Source: Desulfovibrionaceae bacterium
Lineage (GTDB): Bacteria; Desulfobacterota; Desulfovibrionia; Desulfovibrionales; Desulfovibrionaceae
DNA: 8,051 bases
Direction: 5' to 3'
Assembly (NCBI GenBank): GCA_030539415.1
Contig: JAUNSE010000077.1
Span: 1 to 8,051 of the forward strand
In this document: positions 1 through 6,476 of the stretch, piece by piece
Layout of the letters: every line of letters starts with the position of its first letter
Numbering within the stretch: position 1 is the stretch's first letter
Program-made: the position numbers and the translations under genes
Notes under the pieces: generated by a model
What the model saw: the letters and a program-made list of their open reading frames with translations, nothing else
Databases searched by the model: none
What the model was told of the DNA's origin: nothing

Positions 1-95
1 CTGCCGCCGCTACCGAAAGCGCTCCGGCCGCTGCCGAGACGCCCGCGGAAAGCCCGGCCGCTCCGGCCGAAACTCCGGCCGCGGCGCAGCCCTAA
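1..95 (+). CDS. 3' end of an unidentified gene, Ala/Pro/Glu-rich C-terminal tail
   Basis: The frame starting at base 3 is open from the window edge to a TAA at 93-95 and encodes 30 residues made almost only of Ala, Pro, Glu, Thr and Ser, ending in AAAQP. Two copies of an 11-residue unit follow one another: ESAPAAAETPA (bases 15-47) and ESPAAPAETPA (48-80). Such tails are usually disordered extensions or linkers and do not identify a family. The coding reading is supported by the in-frame stop, the G/C-rich third positions and the hairpin just downstream. The rest of the gene lies outside the window, so no function can be given. Confidence 0.6.
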   Translation, partial: AAATESAPAAAETPAESPAAPAETPAAAQP

Positions 96-144
96 AGCAC
101 GCAACGCCGCCCCCTCGCGTGTGGCGGGCGGCTCCTGGAGAAAG

Positions 145-167
145 GGTGGGGCGGCCGCCGCCCCACC
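145..167 (+). terminator. perfect GC hairpin between the upstream gene and fbp, possible terminator
   Basis: GGTGGGGCGG (145-154) pairs perfectly with CCGCCCCACC (158-167) across a 3-nt loop, giving a very stable 10-bp stem 50 bp after the preceding stop codon. There is no T-run afterwards (the next bases are GCCGGCCTTCCCC), so it is not a classical intrinsic terminator. It may be a U-tract-less terminator, a 3'-end stabiliser, or a structure in the fbp leader. Confidence 0.4.
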
Positions 168-215
168 GCCGGCCTTCCCCACCGGACACAAGAGCGGCGG
201 CAAGAGGACATTGTC

Positions 216-1220
216 ATGGCCGATATCACCGTTACCGAACATCTGCTTCTGCACGAGAAGCGCTCCCCCCATGCCACCGGCAGATTCACCGGACTGCTCT
301 ACGACCTCATCGTGTCCGGCAAATCCATCGCCCGCCGCATCAACAAGGCCGGTCTCCTGGACATTCTCGGCGGCACCGGCGTTGTCAACGTCCAGGGCGA
401 GGCCGTGCAGAAAATTGATGATATCGCCAACAGGCTGCTCATCTACCGCATGGAGCGCTGCGGCGCCATCTGTGCCATGTCCAGCGAGGAGAATCCCGAC
501 CTCATCCGCGTCGGGCCCGAATTCCCCCGCGGCGACTACATCATCATCTTCGATCCGCTGGACGGCTCCTCCAACATGGATGTGGACGTCAACATCGGCA
601 CCATCTTCTCCATCTACCGCCGTCCCGCCGGCCGCACCGGCGAGGTGACCCTGGACGAGGTGCTGCGCCCCGGCATGGAGCAGGTGGCCGCCGGCTACTT
701 CATGTACGGCCCCTCCACCATGCTGGTGCTGACCACCGGCGCCGGCGTGCACGGCTTCACGCTCGACCCGGGCGTCGGCGAGTTCCTGCTCTCCCATCCC
801 GACATGCGCATTCCCGAGCACGGCTGGATCTACTCCTGCAACGAGGGCTACCGCGAGAAGTGGGGCCCGGCCGCGCGCGAGGCCGTGGAGTACTTCCACA
901 AGGCCCCGTCCTGCAAGGGCGGCGCCTACTCCTCCCGCTACGTGGGCTCGCTTGTCGCCGACTTCCACCGCACCATGATCTACGGCGGCATCTACATGTA
1001 TCCCGAGTACGACGGCCGTCCCAACGGCAAGCTGCGCATGATGTGCGAGGCCAATCCCCTCGCCATGCTGGCCGAGCAGGCCGGCGGCGCCGCCACCGAC
1101 GGACGCGTGCGCATTCTGGAGAAGCAGCCCACCGAGCTGCACGCCCGCACGCCGCTGTTCATCGGCTCCAAGAAGGATGTGGAGGCGGTCAACGCCATCT
1201 ACGCCCGTCACGCGAAATAA
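216..1220 (+). CDS. fbp: class I fructose-1,6-bisphosphatase
   Basis: A 334-residue cytosolic enzyme that hydrolyses fructose 1,6-bisphosphate to fructose 6-phosphate and phosphate, the irreversible step of gluconeogenesis. The length fits the family (E. coli Fbp is 332 residues). Metal-site motifs are intact: SSEEN at 89-93, DPLDGSSN at 113-120 and E278 in KLRMMCEANP (272-281). These align with E. coli E89, D110, D113 and E275 at a constant +3 offset. The substrate-binding segment YVGSLVADFHR is at 242-252, followed by YGGIYMYP. The ATG at 216 is chosen because AGAGGA at 203-208 lies 7 nt upstream and the N-terminus begins at the usual place. tsaD follows after 21 bp, so the two are probably cotranscribed. 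An organism living on lactate or pyruvate would need this step, but that lifestyle is inferred. Confidence 0.97.
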   Translation: MADITVTEHLLLHEKRSPHATGRFTGLLYDLIVSGKSIARRINKAGLLDILGGTGVVNVQGEAVQKIDDIANRLLIYRMERCGAICAMSSEENPDLIRVGPEFPRGDYIIIFDPLDGSSNMDVDVNIGTIFSIYRRPAGRTGEVTLDEVLRPGMEQVAAGYFMYGPSTMLVLTTGAGVHGFTLDPGVGEFLLSHPDMRIPEHGWIYSCNEGYREKWGPAAREAVEYFHKAPSCKGGAYSSRYVGSLVADFHRTMIYGGIYMYPEYDGRPNGKLRMMCEANPLAMLAEQAGGAATDGRVRILEKQPTELHARTPLFIGSKKDVEAVNAIYARHAK

Positions 1221-1241
1221 CAATCCGGAGTCTTCAGCCGC

Positions 1242-2309
1242 ATGCTTGTTCTCGGCATAGAGTCCTCGTGCGACGAGACCGGTCTCGCCCTGGTCCGGGA
1301 CGGCGTCCTTGTCGACGCCGTCCTGGCCAGCCAGGCCGACGTGCACGCCCTGTTCGGCGGCGTGGTGCCCGAGCTCGCGAGCCGCGAGCACCTGCGCTTC
1401 ATGGGCCCGCTCTACGATCAGCTCATGGCCCGCCAGGGGCTTTCCGCCTCCGATCTGGACGCCGTGGCCGTGGCCAGGGGCCCGGGCCTTCTGGGCTGCC
1501 TTCTGGTGGGCTCGGCCTTTGCCAAGGGGCTCTGCCTCGCCTCGGGCGCGAAACTCGTCGGTGTCAACCACCTGCTGGCGCATCTGCTGGCGGCGGGCCT
1601 CGAGCAGGAGCTCGTCTTCCCGGCCCTGGGCCTGCTGGTCTCGGGCGGGCACACGAACATCTATCTCTTCGAAAGCGCGACAGAGGTCGCCCAGCTCGGG
1701 CGCACCCTGGACGACGCGGCCGGAGAGGCCTTCGACAAGTGCGGCAAGGTGCTGGGCCTGGCCTATCCGGGCGGAAAGATGCTGGACGCGCTGGCCCGCC
1801 GGGGCCATGCGGACAGGCACCTCGTCCCCAGGCCCTATCTCGACAATCAGAATCTCGACTTCAGCTTTTCCGGCCTCAAGACCGCCGTGGCCCTGCACGC
1901 GGCCGCCCATTTCGGGCCGCACGACTGGCCAAGGCCCCTCACGGATCCCGCGGACGCCCCGCAGGCCCTCTGCGACACCTGCGCCTCCTTCAACCTGGCC
2001 GTGGCCGAGACGCTGGAGGCCAAGGTGCGCCGCGCCCTGGACCGCCATCCGCAGGTCCGGCACCTCATGGCCGCCGGGGGCGTCGCCGCCAACTCCCTGA
2101 TCCGCGAGCGCCTGACAGCGCTCATGGCCGGTCGCGGGGGCGCGGTCTTCATGCCGCATCCCTCCCGCTGCACGGACAACGCGGCCATGATAGCCTACGC
2201 CGGCTGGCTTTTCGCCCGGGAGGGGCGCTGTCACGACCTCTCCCTGGAGGCCGTGCCCAGGGGCCGGCCCATACCGGACGACTGGGTCGGGAGCCCTGTC
2301 CGGACGTGA
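1242..2309 (+). CDS. tsaD: tRNA N6-adenosine threonylcarbamoyltransferase
   Basis: A 355-residue Kae1/YgjD-family protein that transfers the threonylcarbamoyl group from threonylcarbamoyl-AMP to A37 of ANN-decoding tRNAs (t6A), normally with TsaB and TsaE in the cytosol. Family landmarks appear in order: ESSCDET at 7-13, VPELASREH at 42-50, GPGLLGCLLVG at 80-90, the metal-binding HxxxH pair H110/H114 in VNHLLAHL, VSGGHT at 133-138, DDAAGEAFDKCGKVLGL from 157, DFSFSGLKTA at 206-215, AGGVAANS at 278-285 and CTDNAAMIAYAG at 310-321 with the third metal ligand D312. Length matches the bacterial family. The start gives the usual MLVLGIESSCDET opening. CCGGAG at 1225-1230 is the likely ribosome site, with a rather long 11-nt spacer. 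tsaB and tsaE are not in this window. Confidence 0.97.
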   Translation: MLVLGIESSCDETGLALVRDGVLVDAVLASQADVHALFGGVVPELASREHLRFMGPLYDQLMARQGLSASDLDAVAVARGPGLLGCLLVGSAFAKGLCLASGAKLVGVNHLLAHLLAAGLEQELVFPALGLLVSGGHTNIYLFESATEVAQLGRTLDDAAGEAFDKCGKVLGLAYPGGKMLDALARRGHADRHLVPRPYLDNQNLDFSFSGLKTAVALHAAAHFGPHDWPRPLTDPADAPQALCDTCASFNLAVAETLEAKVRRALDRHPQVRHLMAAGGVAANSLIRERLTALMAGRGGAVFMPHPSRCTDNAAMIAYAGWLFAREGRCHDLSLEAVPRGRPIPDDWVGSPVRT

Positions 2310-2328
2310 TTTCTCCCGCCCGATTTTT
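2288..2328 (+). terminator. weak candidate terminator overlapping the end of tsaD
   Basis: CGGGAG (2288-2293) can pair with CTCCCG (2313-2318). The 19-nt loop itself holds the palindrome GTCCGGAC (2298-2305). The stem is followed by CCCGATTTTT ending at 2328. The outer stem has only 6 bp and begins inside tsaD, so the T-run is the best part of the evidence. A separate promoter downstream makes a transcript end here plausible. Confidence 0.35.
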
Positions 2329-2340
2329 CCCGTCCGCCCT

Positions 2341-2437
2341 GTCCGGCCGGACCTTCCCCGGTCCCTGACAAAGGCCCAGGGGCATGGCGCGCAAGTCCGC
2401 TCATTCCGGCCCCCTGGGGGACGCAATGCCCCAGGCC
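2341..2437. repeat. GC-rich palindromes and inverted repeat in the tsaD-trxA gap
   Basis: This stretch contains GTCCGGCCGGAC, a perfect 12-bp palindrome (2341-2352), overlapping GGACC (2349-2353) that can pair with GGTCC (2360-2364). It also holds an imperfect inverted repeat, GGCCCAGGGGCAT (2373-2385) against ATGCCCCAGGCC (2426-2437), whose loop contains CCCCCTGGGGG (2410-2420). It lies just upstream of the trxA promoter. It could be a structured 3' end for the tsaD transcript or operator sequence for trxA; nothing in it names a regulator. Confidence 0.4.
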
Positions 2438-2465
2438 TCCGCCGTCCGGCACACGGCGCGGTGTC

Positions 2466-2494
2466 TTGACAAGAGCGGGTGCGGTCTCTATTTC
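2466..2494 (+). promoter_or_regulatory. sigma-70-type promoter for trxA-trxB-bamD
   Basis: TTGACA at 2466-2471 is a perfect -35 hexamer. With a 17-bp spacer, the -10 position reads TATTTC (2489-2494), which keeps the first three bases of the TATAAT consensus. It lies about 84 bp before the trxA ATG, in the only sizeable gap upstream of that gene. The predicted start near 2500 would give a leader of roughly 75-80 nt. Confidence 0.7.
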
Positions 2495-2519
2495 TCTTCT
2501 AGCATCGTCAACAGACAAC

Positions 2520-2535
2520 CGGGCCCCACGGCCCG
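2520..2535 (+). other. small GC hairpin in the trxA 5' leader
   Basis: CGGGCC (2520-2525) and GGCCCG (2530-2535) form an all-GC 6-bp stem with a 4-nt CCAC loop. It is about 20 nt downstream of the predicted transcription start and 28 nt before the Shine-Dalgarno sequence. It could protect the 5' end of the mRNA or tune translation. It could also be chance in GC-rich DNA. Confidence 0.35.
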
Positions 2536-2577
2536 TGCAATTGCCATCCCGGCACCTGCCATAAAAGGAGTTTTCCC

Positions 2578-2895
2578 ATGGCTGATCAGATCACCGATTC
2601 CGCCTTTGCCGAGTCCGCGCTCAAATCCGACCTTCCCGTCCTCGTGGACTTCTGGGCTCCCTGGTGCGGCCCCTGCCGCGCCGTCGGTCCCGTCATCGAC
2701 GAAATCGCCAAGGAATACGACGGCCAGCTGCGCGTCTTCAAGATGAACGTGGACGAGAACGCCGCCACCCCGGCCAAGTACGGCATCCGCGCGATTCCGA
2801 CCCTGATCCTCTTCAAGGGCGGCGAAGTCGTCAGCCAGCACACCGGCGCCCTGCCCAAGGACGCCATCAAGCAGATGGTCGAGGCCGCTCTCTAG
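2578..2895 (+). CDS. trxA: thioredoxin
   Basis: A 105-residue classical thioredoxin that reduces disulfides in cytosolic protein partners and is recharged by thioredoxin reductase. A single thioredoxin fold fills the protein. The active site WCGPC is at 29-33, the buried acidic residue D24 precedes it (LVDFWAPWCGPC), and the cis-proline is P74 in IPT. There is no signal peptide, so it is cytosolic. A strong Shine-Dalgarno AAAGGAG (2564-2570) with 7-nt spacing fixes the start and suggests high expression. The gene is first in an apparent trxA-trxB-bamD operon behind its own promoter, and trxB follows after 8 bp, so enzyme and substrate are encoded together. The WCGPC motif is the standard one, not one of the altered CxxC forms seen in some extra thioredoxins of anaerobes. 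Confidence 0.97.
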   Translation: MADQITDSAFAESALKSDLPVLVDFWAPWCGPCRAVGPVIDEIAKEYDGQLRVFKMNVDENAATPAKYGIRAIPTLILFKGGEVVSQHTGALPKDAIKQMVEAAL

Positions 2896-2903
2896 GATCC
2901 CTG

Positions 2904-3824
2904 ATGAAGACATTTGACGCAGTCGTGGTCGGCGGAGGCCCCGCCGGCATCACCGCAGTGCTCTACCTGGTCCGCTCGGGCTGCAGGGTGCTCCTGTGCG
3001 AGTCCCTGACGCTCGGCGGCCAGGTGCTCATGACCGATTCCCTGGCCAACTATCCCGGCATGCCCAGGGGCGTGAAGGGCTGGGAGCTGGCCGACCTGTT
3101 TGCCGCCCACATCGAGGGCCTGGACTTCGAGCGGACCACCGCCGCCGTTCAGGGCGTCGAAGGCTCTGCCGGGCATTTCGTGGTGCACACCTCCGAGGGC
3201 GACGTGCAGGCGAAGACCGTCATCGCGGCCTCAGGCGCCCGCCACCGCCCCCTGGGCGTGGACGGCGAGATGCGCCTTGCCGGGCACGGCGTCTCCTACT
3301 GCGCCATCTGCGACGGCAACTTCTTCCGGGGCCAGCCCGTGGCCGTTGTCGGCGGCGGCAACTCGGCTCTGGAGGAGGCCCTCTACCTCTCCAAGATTGT
3401 CTCGCGCGTGTACCTCATCCACCGCCGCGACCAGTTCAGGGGAGCGCAGGTCTATCAGGACAATGTCCGCTCGGCCGACAACATCGAGCTCGTGCTCTCC
3501 TCGACCGTGGAAAGCCTGAAGGGCGACAAGGACCTCGAGGGCGTTGTCGTGCGCAATGTGGCGACAGGCCAGACCCGCGAGCTCGAGGTGAACGGCCTGT
3601 TCATCTTCGTGGGCATGGTCCCCAACACGGACTGGGTGCCGGAACAGGTCGAGAAGAATCACGGCTTCCTCGTCACGGACACGGAAATGCGCACCTCCGT
3701 CCCCGGCATCTTCGCCGCGGGCGACGTGCGTGACAAACTTTGCCGGCAGGTCGTCACTGCCGCCGGGGATGGCGCCACAGCCGCGCAGGCTGCCTTCCTC
3801 CTCCTGGAACAGCTCAATGCATAA
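2904..3824 (+). CDS. trxB: NADPH-type thioredoxin reductase
   Basis: A 306-residue low-molecular-weight thioredoxin reductase, a homodimeric flavoenzyme passing electrons from NADPH through FAD to thioredoxin. The FAD-binding VGGGPAG is at 9-15, the redox-active CAIC at 133-136 (CATC in E. coli), the nucleotide-binding GGGNSA at 150-155, the NADPH-selective HRRDQFR at 173-179 and the second FAD contact AAGD at 271-274. The HRR...R motif argues for NADPH over NADH or reduced ferredoxin. The start is the ATG at 2904, because MKTFDAVVVGGGPAG is the expected N-terminus; an open frame extends further upstream but only through trxA. Its ribosome site AGGA (2894-2897) overlaps the trxA stop codon, so translation is probably coupled. 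The 3' end overlaps bamD by 8 bp. Confidence 0.96.
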   Translation: MKTFDAVVVGGGPAGITAVLYLVRSGCRVLLCESLTLGGQVLMTDSLANYPGMPRGVKGWELADLFAAHIEGLDFERTTAAVQGVEGSAGHFVVHTSEGDVQAKTVIAASGARHRPLGVDGEMRLAGHGVSYCAICDGNFFRGQPVAVVGGGNSALEEALYLSKIVSRVYLIHRRDQFRGAQVYQDNVRSADNIELVLSSTVESLKGDKDLEGVVVRNVATGQTRELEVNGLFIFVGMVPNTDWVPEQVEKNHGFLVTDTEMRTSVPGIFAAGDVRDKLCRQVVTAAGDGATAAQAAFLLLEQLNA

Positions 3825-4545
3825 ACTGTTACGCTCCCTGCTTCTTCTCGGCTGCCTTGGCTCCTTTTCGGCGTGCGGCATCATAGACATGGTCTATCTG
3901 CCGCCGGCCGAGGACACGGCCCAGGAAATCTACGAGGCCGGCACCGACGCCATGGCCGAGAAGAACTATGTGCGCGCCGTCGAGCTCTTCAACAAGCTCA
4001 GGGACGCCTATCCCTTCAGCCCGTACATCACCGAGGTCGAGCTGGCCCTGGCCGACGCCTACTTCCTGGACGGCGAGTACGCCCTGGCCGCCGAGGCCTA
4101 CAAGGACTTCGAGTCCCTGCATCCCCGCCACGCGGCCATCGAGTACGTCATCTACCAGCTCGGCCAGTCCCTGCAGAACCAGTTCAGGTCCATCGACAGG
4201 CCCACCACCGAGCTGTACGAGGCCACGGCCTACTACGACCGCCTGCTGCAGCAGTATCCCGGCACCAAGTACGCCGACGCCGCCATGCAGAAGAAGGCCG
4301 AGTGCCGCCGCTACATGGCCGAGCACGAGCTCTACATTGCCGACATGTTCTGGCACATGGAAAAGCCCGGTCCAGCCTGGCGCCGCTACACGTACATAGC
4401 CGAGAACTTCAAGGACGTGCCCGACGTGGCGCAGCACGCGGCTTCCAAGTCCGTGGTGGCCTACAGCGAGTACACCGAGCAGTTCAACGAGGAGCGCCGC
4501 GAGGCCCGCGAGGGCACGTGGAAGGACTGGTTCCGCTGGCTCTAG
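3817..4545 (+). CDS. bamD: outer-membrane assembly lipoprotein BamD
   Basis: A 242-residue BamD/ComL-family lipoprotein (E. coli BamD is 245). In the Bam complex it sits on the periplasmic face of the outer membrane and helps BamA insert beta-barrel proteins. The N-terminus MHKLLRSLLLLG is a short lipoprotein signal ending in a FSAC lipobox with the lipidated Cys at 20. Residue +2 is Gly, compatible with outer-membrane sorting. TPR-like helical repeats follow at about 36-67, 74-105, 107-150 and 155-200, with family features such as AVELFNKLRDAYPFSPY and DRLLQQYPGTKYADAA. The ATG at 3817 is chosen because it starts the signal peptide; the frame is open to 3730 but that part is trxB read out of frame. 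It overlaps trxB by 8 bp behind a weak GGAA site, so translation is probably coupled. The Gram-negative envelope is implied. Confidence 0.92.
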   Translation: MHKLLRSLLLLGCLGSFSACGIIDMVYLPPAEDTAQEIYEAGTDAMAEKNYVRAVELFNKLRDAYPFSPYITEVELALADAYFLDGEYALAAEAYKDFESLHPRHAAIEYVIYQLGQSLQNQFRSIDRPTTELYEATAYYDRLLQQYPGTKYADAAMQKKAECRRYMAEHELYIADMFWHMEKPGPAWRRYTYIAENFKDVPDVAQHAASKSVVAYSEYTEQFNEERREAREGTWKDWFRWL

Positions 4546-4587
4546 AGCCGCGCCTCCGCAATTTCTGTCACAGCCGATTTTTCCAAG

Positions 4588-4615
4588 GAAGGGAGCCCCG
4601 ATGCGGGCTCCCTTC
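4588..4615 (+). terminator. strong hairpin after bamD, probable terminator
   Basis: GAAGGGAGCCC (4588-4598) pairs perfectly with GGGCTCCCTTC (4605-4615) across a 6-nt loop, 42 bp after the bamD stop. The following bases are TCTGGTAT, so the U-tract is poor. Position and stem strength still make it the best candidate for the end of the trxA-trxB-bamD transcript. Confidence 0.65.
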
Positions 4616-4694
4616 TCTGGTATGGGGCCCCGGGAAATCGAATGCGCCTTTCCTTGTCTTCGAGGACGACCCGTCTTCCCGCCGGTACCCCCAT

Positions 4695-4721
4695 TCCGAC
4701 ATCATCCGACACCCATCCGAC
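4695..4721 (+). repeat. three TCCGAC repeats at helical-turn spacing upstream of the first CDF gene
   Basis: TCCGAC occurs at 4695-4700, 4705-4710 and 4716-4721, spaced 10 and 11 bp, ending 26 bp before the CDF start codon. A degraded version is at the same place before the second CDF gene (TCCGCA 6657, TGCGAC 6666, GCCGAC 6675), because the leader was duplicated with the gene. Helical spacing is what a cooperatively bound regulator site would show, but a simple slippage repeat is equally possible. Confidence 0.35.
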
Positions 4722-4747
4722 ACCCTCCTGAGCAAAGGAGTCCATAC

Positions 4748-6391
4748 ATGAGCCAGGTCACCGAAACCGCCGACACCGCCGAAAAGCTCAAGGCCAGGGC
4801 GGCCCTCTTGAGCCTTGTCGCGGCCGTCTTCCTCACCTCCCTCAAACTCGCCATCGGCCTCTACACCAACTCGCTGGCCATTCTCTCCGAGGCCCTGCAC
4901 AGCGGCCTGGATCTGCTGGCCGCGCTGATGACCTGGTACGCCATCCGCGTCTCGGCCCGTCCCGCGGACCGCCGCCATCCCTACGGCCACGGCAAGGTGG
5001 AAAACCTCTCGGCCCTGGCCGAGACCGTGCTCCTCTTCGTGGTCTGCGGCTACGTGGGCTGGGAGGGCGCGCACAGGCTCATGGAGGGCGCAAGCCCCGT
5101 CCTGCCCTCGCTCTGGGGCGTGGGCTGCATGCTCGTCTCCATGGCCATAGACATCAACCGCGTGCGCACACTGCGCCGTGTCGCCAGGGAGACCAACAGC
5201 CAGGCCCTGGAAGCCGATGCCCTGCACTTTTCCACGGACATTCTCTCGAGCGCCGTGGTCTTCATCGGGGTGCTCGCCGTCTGGCTTGCCGAGCACTTCG
5301 GCCTGCCCGAGCCCTGGCGCTCCGTCATCCATCAGGCGGACACGGTGGCCGCTCTCGTGGTGGCCCTCATCATCTTCAGGGTGAGCCTCACCATGTGCCG
5401 CTCGGCCCTGGACTTTCTCATGGACGCGGCGCCGGAAAAGACCGGCGACGAGATCGAGCGCGCGGTGCTCGGCGTGCGCGGCGTGGTCTGCCTGAACCGC
5501 CTGCGCATGCGCTCCTCCGGCCCTGACTATTTCGCGGACATCAGCGTGGGCGTGGACCCGTCCCTCTCCGTGGCCCAGGGGCACCGCATAGGGAACCTCG
5601 TGAGCGAGGCCGTGCGCCGCGTGCTGCCGACCTGCGACGTGCTGGTGCACGTGGATCCGCGCAAGGCGAAGCACGAGGAGCAGGGGGCCTTCGGACTCAT
5701 CGAGTTCATGGCCAGAAAGACCGAGCTCGACGTGCATTCCATCCGCATCACCCGCCCCCTGCCGCCCCGAGAGGGCGAGAAGGCGCCCGAGATTGCCGTG
5801 AAGGAGGGCGAGGGCGGCGTCTCGGCCGTGCCCATGGGCGACCGCTCCGTGCACGCCACGGCCCACGTGGAGTTCGAGGGCGGCACCACCTTCGGGCAGG
5901 CCTACGCGAAGTGCCGCGCCTTCGAGGCCGAATGCGCCGAGCGGGACGGAGACCTTTCCGTCTTCACCCATATCGAGCCCAGGGACAGCGAGAGCCTGTC
6001 CCGCGTCCTGGACCCCGAGGCCGGAGGCGTCGCCGCCCTGGTGCGCGAGCGCGTGCTCGCCGCCGTGGCGGAGGAGCCCATGCTCGCCAATCCGCACGGC
6101 CTGGTGACGCGCATGGACGAGACCGCGGGTCTCGTGATCTCCTTCCACTGCATGACCAGCGCCATCCTCTCCGTGAGCCAGGTGCACGATCAGACCCTGC
6201 GCCTGGAGCGCCGCCTGCGCCGCGACCTGCCCGAGGCCGGCGGCATCTTCATCCACATGGAGCCCTCCGAGCCGGGCGCTGCGGCCACAGGGTGCCTCGA
6301 GAAGACAAGGCCCCAGCCCGTGCGCCGGCCCGAGCCGGCCGCCGGGTCCGAAACAGCCGCAAGTCCCGGGCCGGCCGAACAGAAGGGATAG
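4748..6391 (+). CDS. cation diffusion facilitator metal-efflux transporter with extended C-terminus (copy 1)
   Basis: A 547-residue CDF-family inner-membrane antiporter, likely exporting a divalent metal such as Zn(II) or Fe(II) in exchange for protons. Six TM segments fit at about 18-38, 42-67, 86-106, 118-136, 155-181 and 196-215. The transport-site motifs are HxxxD in TM2 (H51, D55) and in TM5 (H160, D164). The TM2-TM3 loop has D74, H77 and H81 in ADRRHPYGHGK, as in YiiP site B. After the membrane part come apparently three ferredoxin-like domains: 243-304 (ends VLVHVDP), about 318-411 (VFTHIEP) and about 446-506 (IFIHMEP). Most CDF proteins have one and about 300 residues. The tail 510-547 is Pro/Ala-rich. 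The start at 4748 has AAAGGAG (4734-4740) at 7 nt; the open frame from 4601 begins inside the bamD terminator. The metal cannot be fixed from sequence alone. Confidence 0.92.
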   Translation: MSQVTETADTAEKLKARAALLSLVAAVFLTSLKLAIGLYTNSLAILSEALHSGLDLLAALMTWYAIRVSARPADRRHPYGHGKVENLSALAETVLLFVVCGYVGWEGAHRLMEGASPVLPSLWGVGCMLVSMAIDINRVRTLRRVARETNSQALEADALHFSTDILSSAVVFIGVLAVWLAEHFGLPEPWRSVIHQADTVAALVVALIIFRVSLTMCRSALDFLMDAAPEKTGDEIERAVLGVRGVVCLNRLRMRSSGPDYFADISVGVDPSLSVAQGHRIGNLVSEAVRRVLPTCDVLVHVDPRKAKHEEQGAFGLIEFMARKTELDVHSIRITRPLPPREGEKAPEIAVKEGEGGVSAVPMGDRSVHATAHVEFEGGTTFGQAYAKCRAFEAECAERDGDLSVFTHIEPRDSESLSRVLDPEAGGVAALVRERVLAAVAEEPMLANPHGLVTRMDETAGLVISFHCMTSAILSVSQVHDQTLRLERRLRRDLPEAGGIFIHMEPSEPGAAATGCLEKTRPQPVRRPEPAAGSETAASPGPAEQKG

Positions 6392-6399
6392 GCGCCCGC

Positions 6400-6426
6400 C
6401 TGCCGGCTTTCCCGTAATGCCGGCAG
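6400..6426 (+). other. inverted repeat just after the first CDF gene
   Basis: CTGCCGGC (6400-6407) pairs perfectly with GCCGGCAG (6419-6426) across an 11-nt loop, beginning 9 bp after the stop codon. It has no T-run after it. It sits directly before the true terminator and may form a tandem 3'-end structure with it. Confidence 0.4.
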
Positions 6427-6436
6427 AAAGGTGAAC

Positions 6437-6476
6437 AAGGCTCCGCTGCCCGCATGGACGGCGGAGTCTTTTATTT
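6437..6476 (+). terminator. intrinsic terminator of the first CDF gene
   Basis: AAGGCTCCGC (6437-6446) pairs with GCGGAGTCTT (6461-6470), with one G-U pair and a 14-nt loop, and runs straight into TTATTT, giving a TCTTTTATTT tail. It lies 46 bp after the stop codon and is the clearest Rho-independent terminator in the window. It separates the two CDF copies transcriptionally. Confidence 0.85.

Noticed and set aside
860..2368. A 502-codon plus-strand open frame bridging fbp and tsaD
   Set aside because: Its translation is Arg/Gly/Pro-rich and domain-free. It is the +1-type shadow frame of two clear genes.
3730..3816. Upstream ATG that would add 29 residues to BamD
   Set aside because: That segment is trxB in another frame. 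Starting at 3817 gives a proper lipoprotein signal peptide with the Cys at 20.
4601..4747. Upstream ATG that would add 49 residues to the first CDF protein
   Set aside because: The extension begins inside the hairpin after bamD, has no ribosome site and no family similarity. The duplicate gene starts with the same MSQVTE sequence at the equivalent of 4748.
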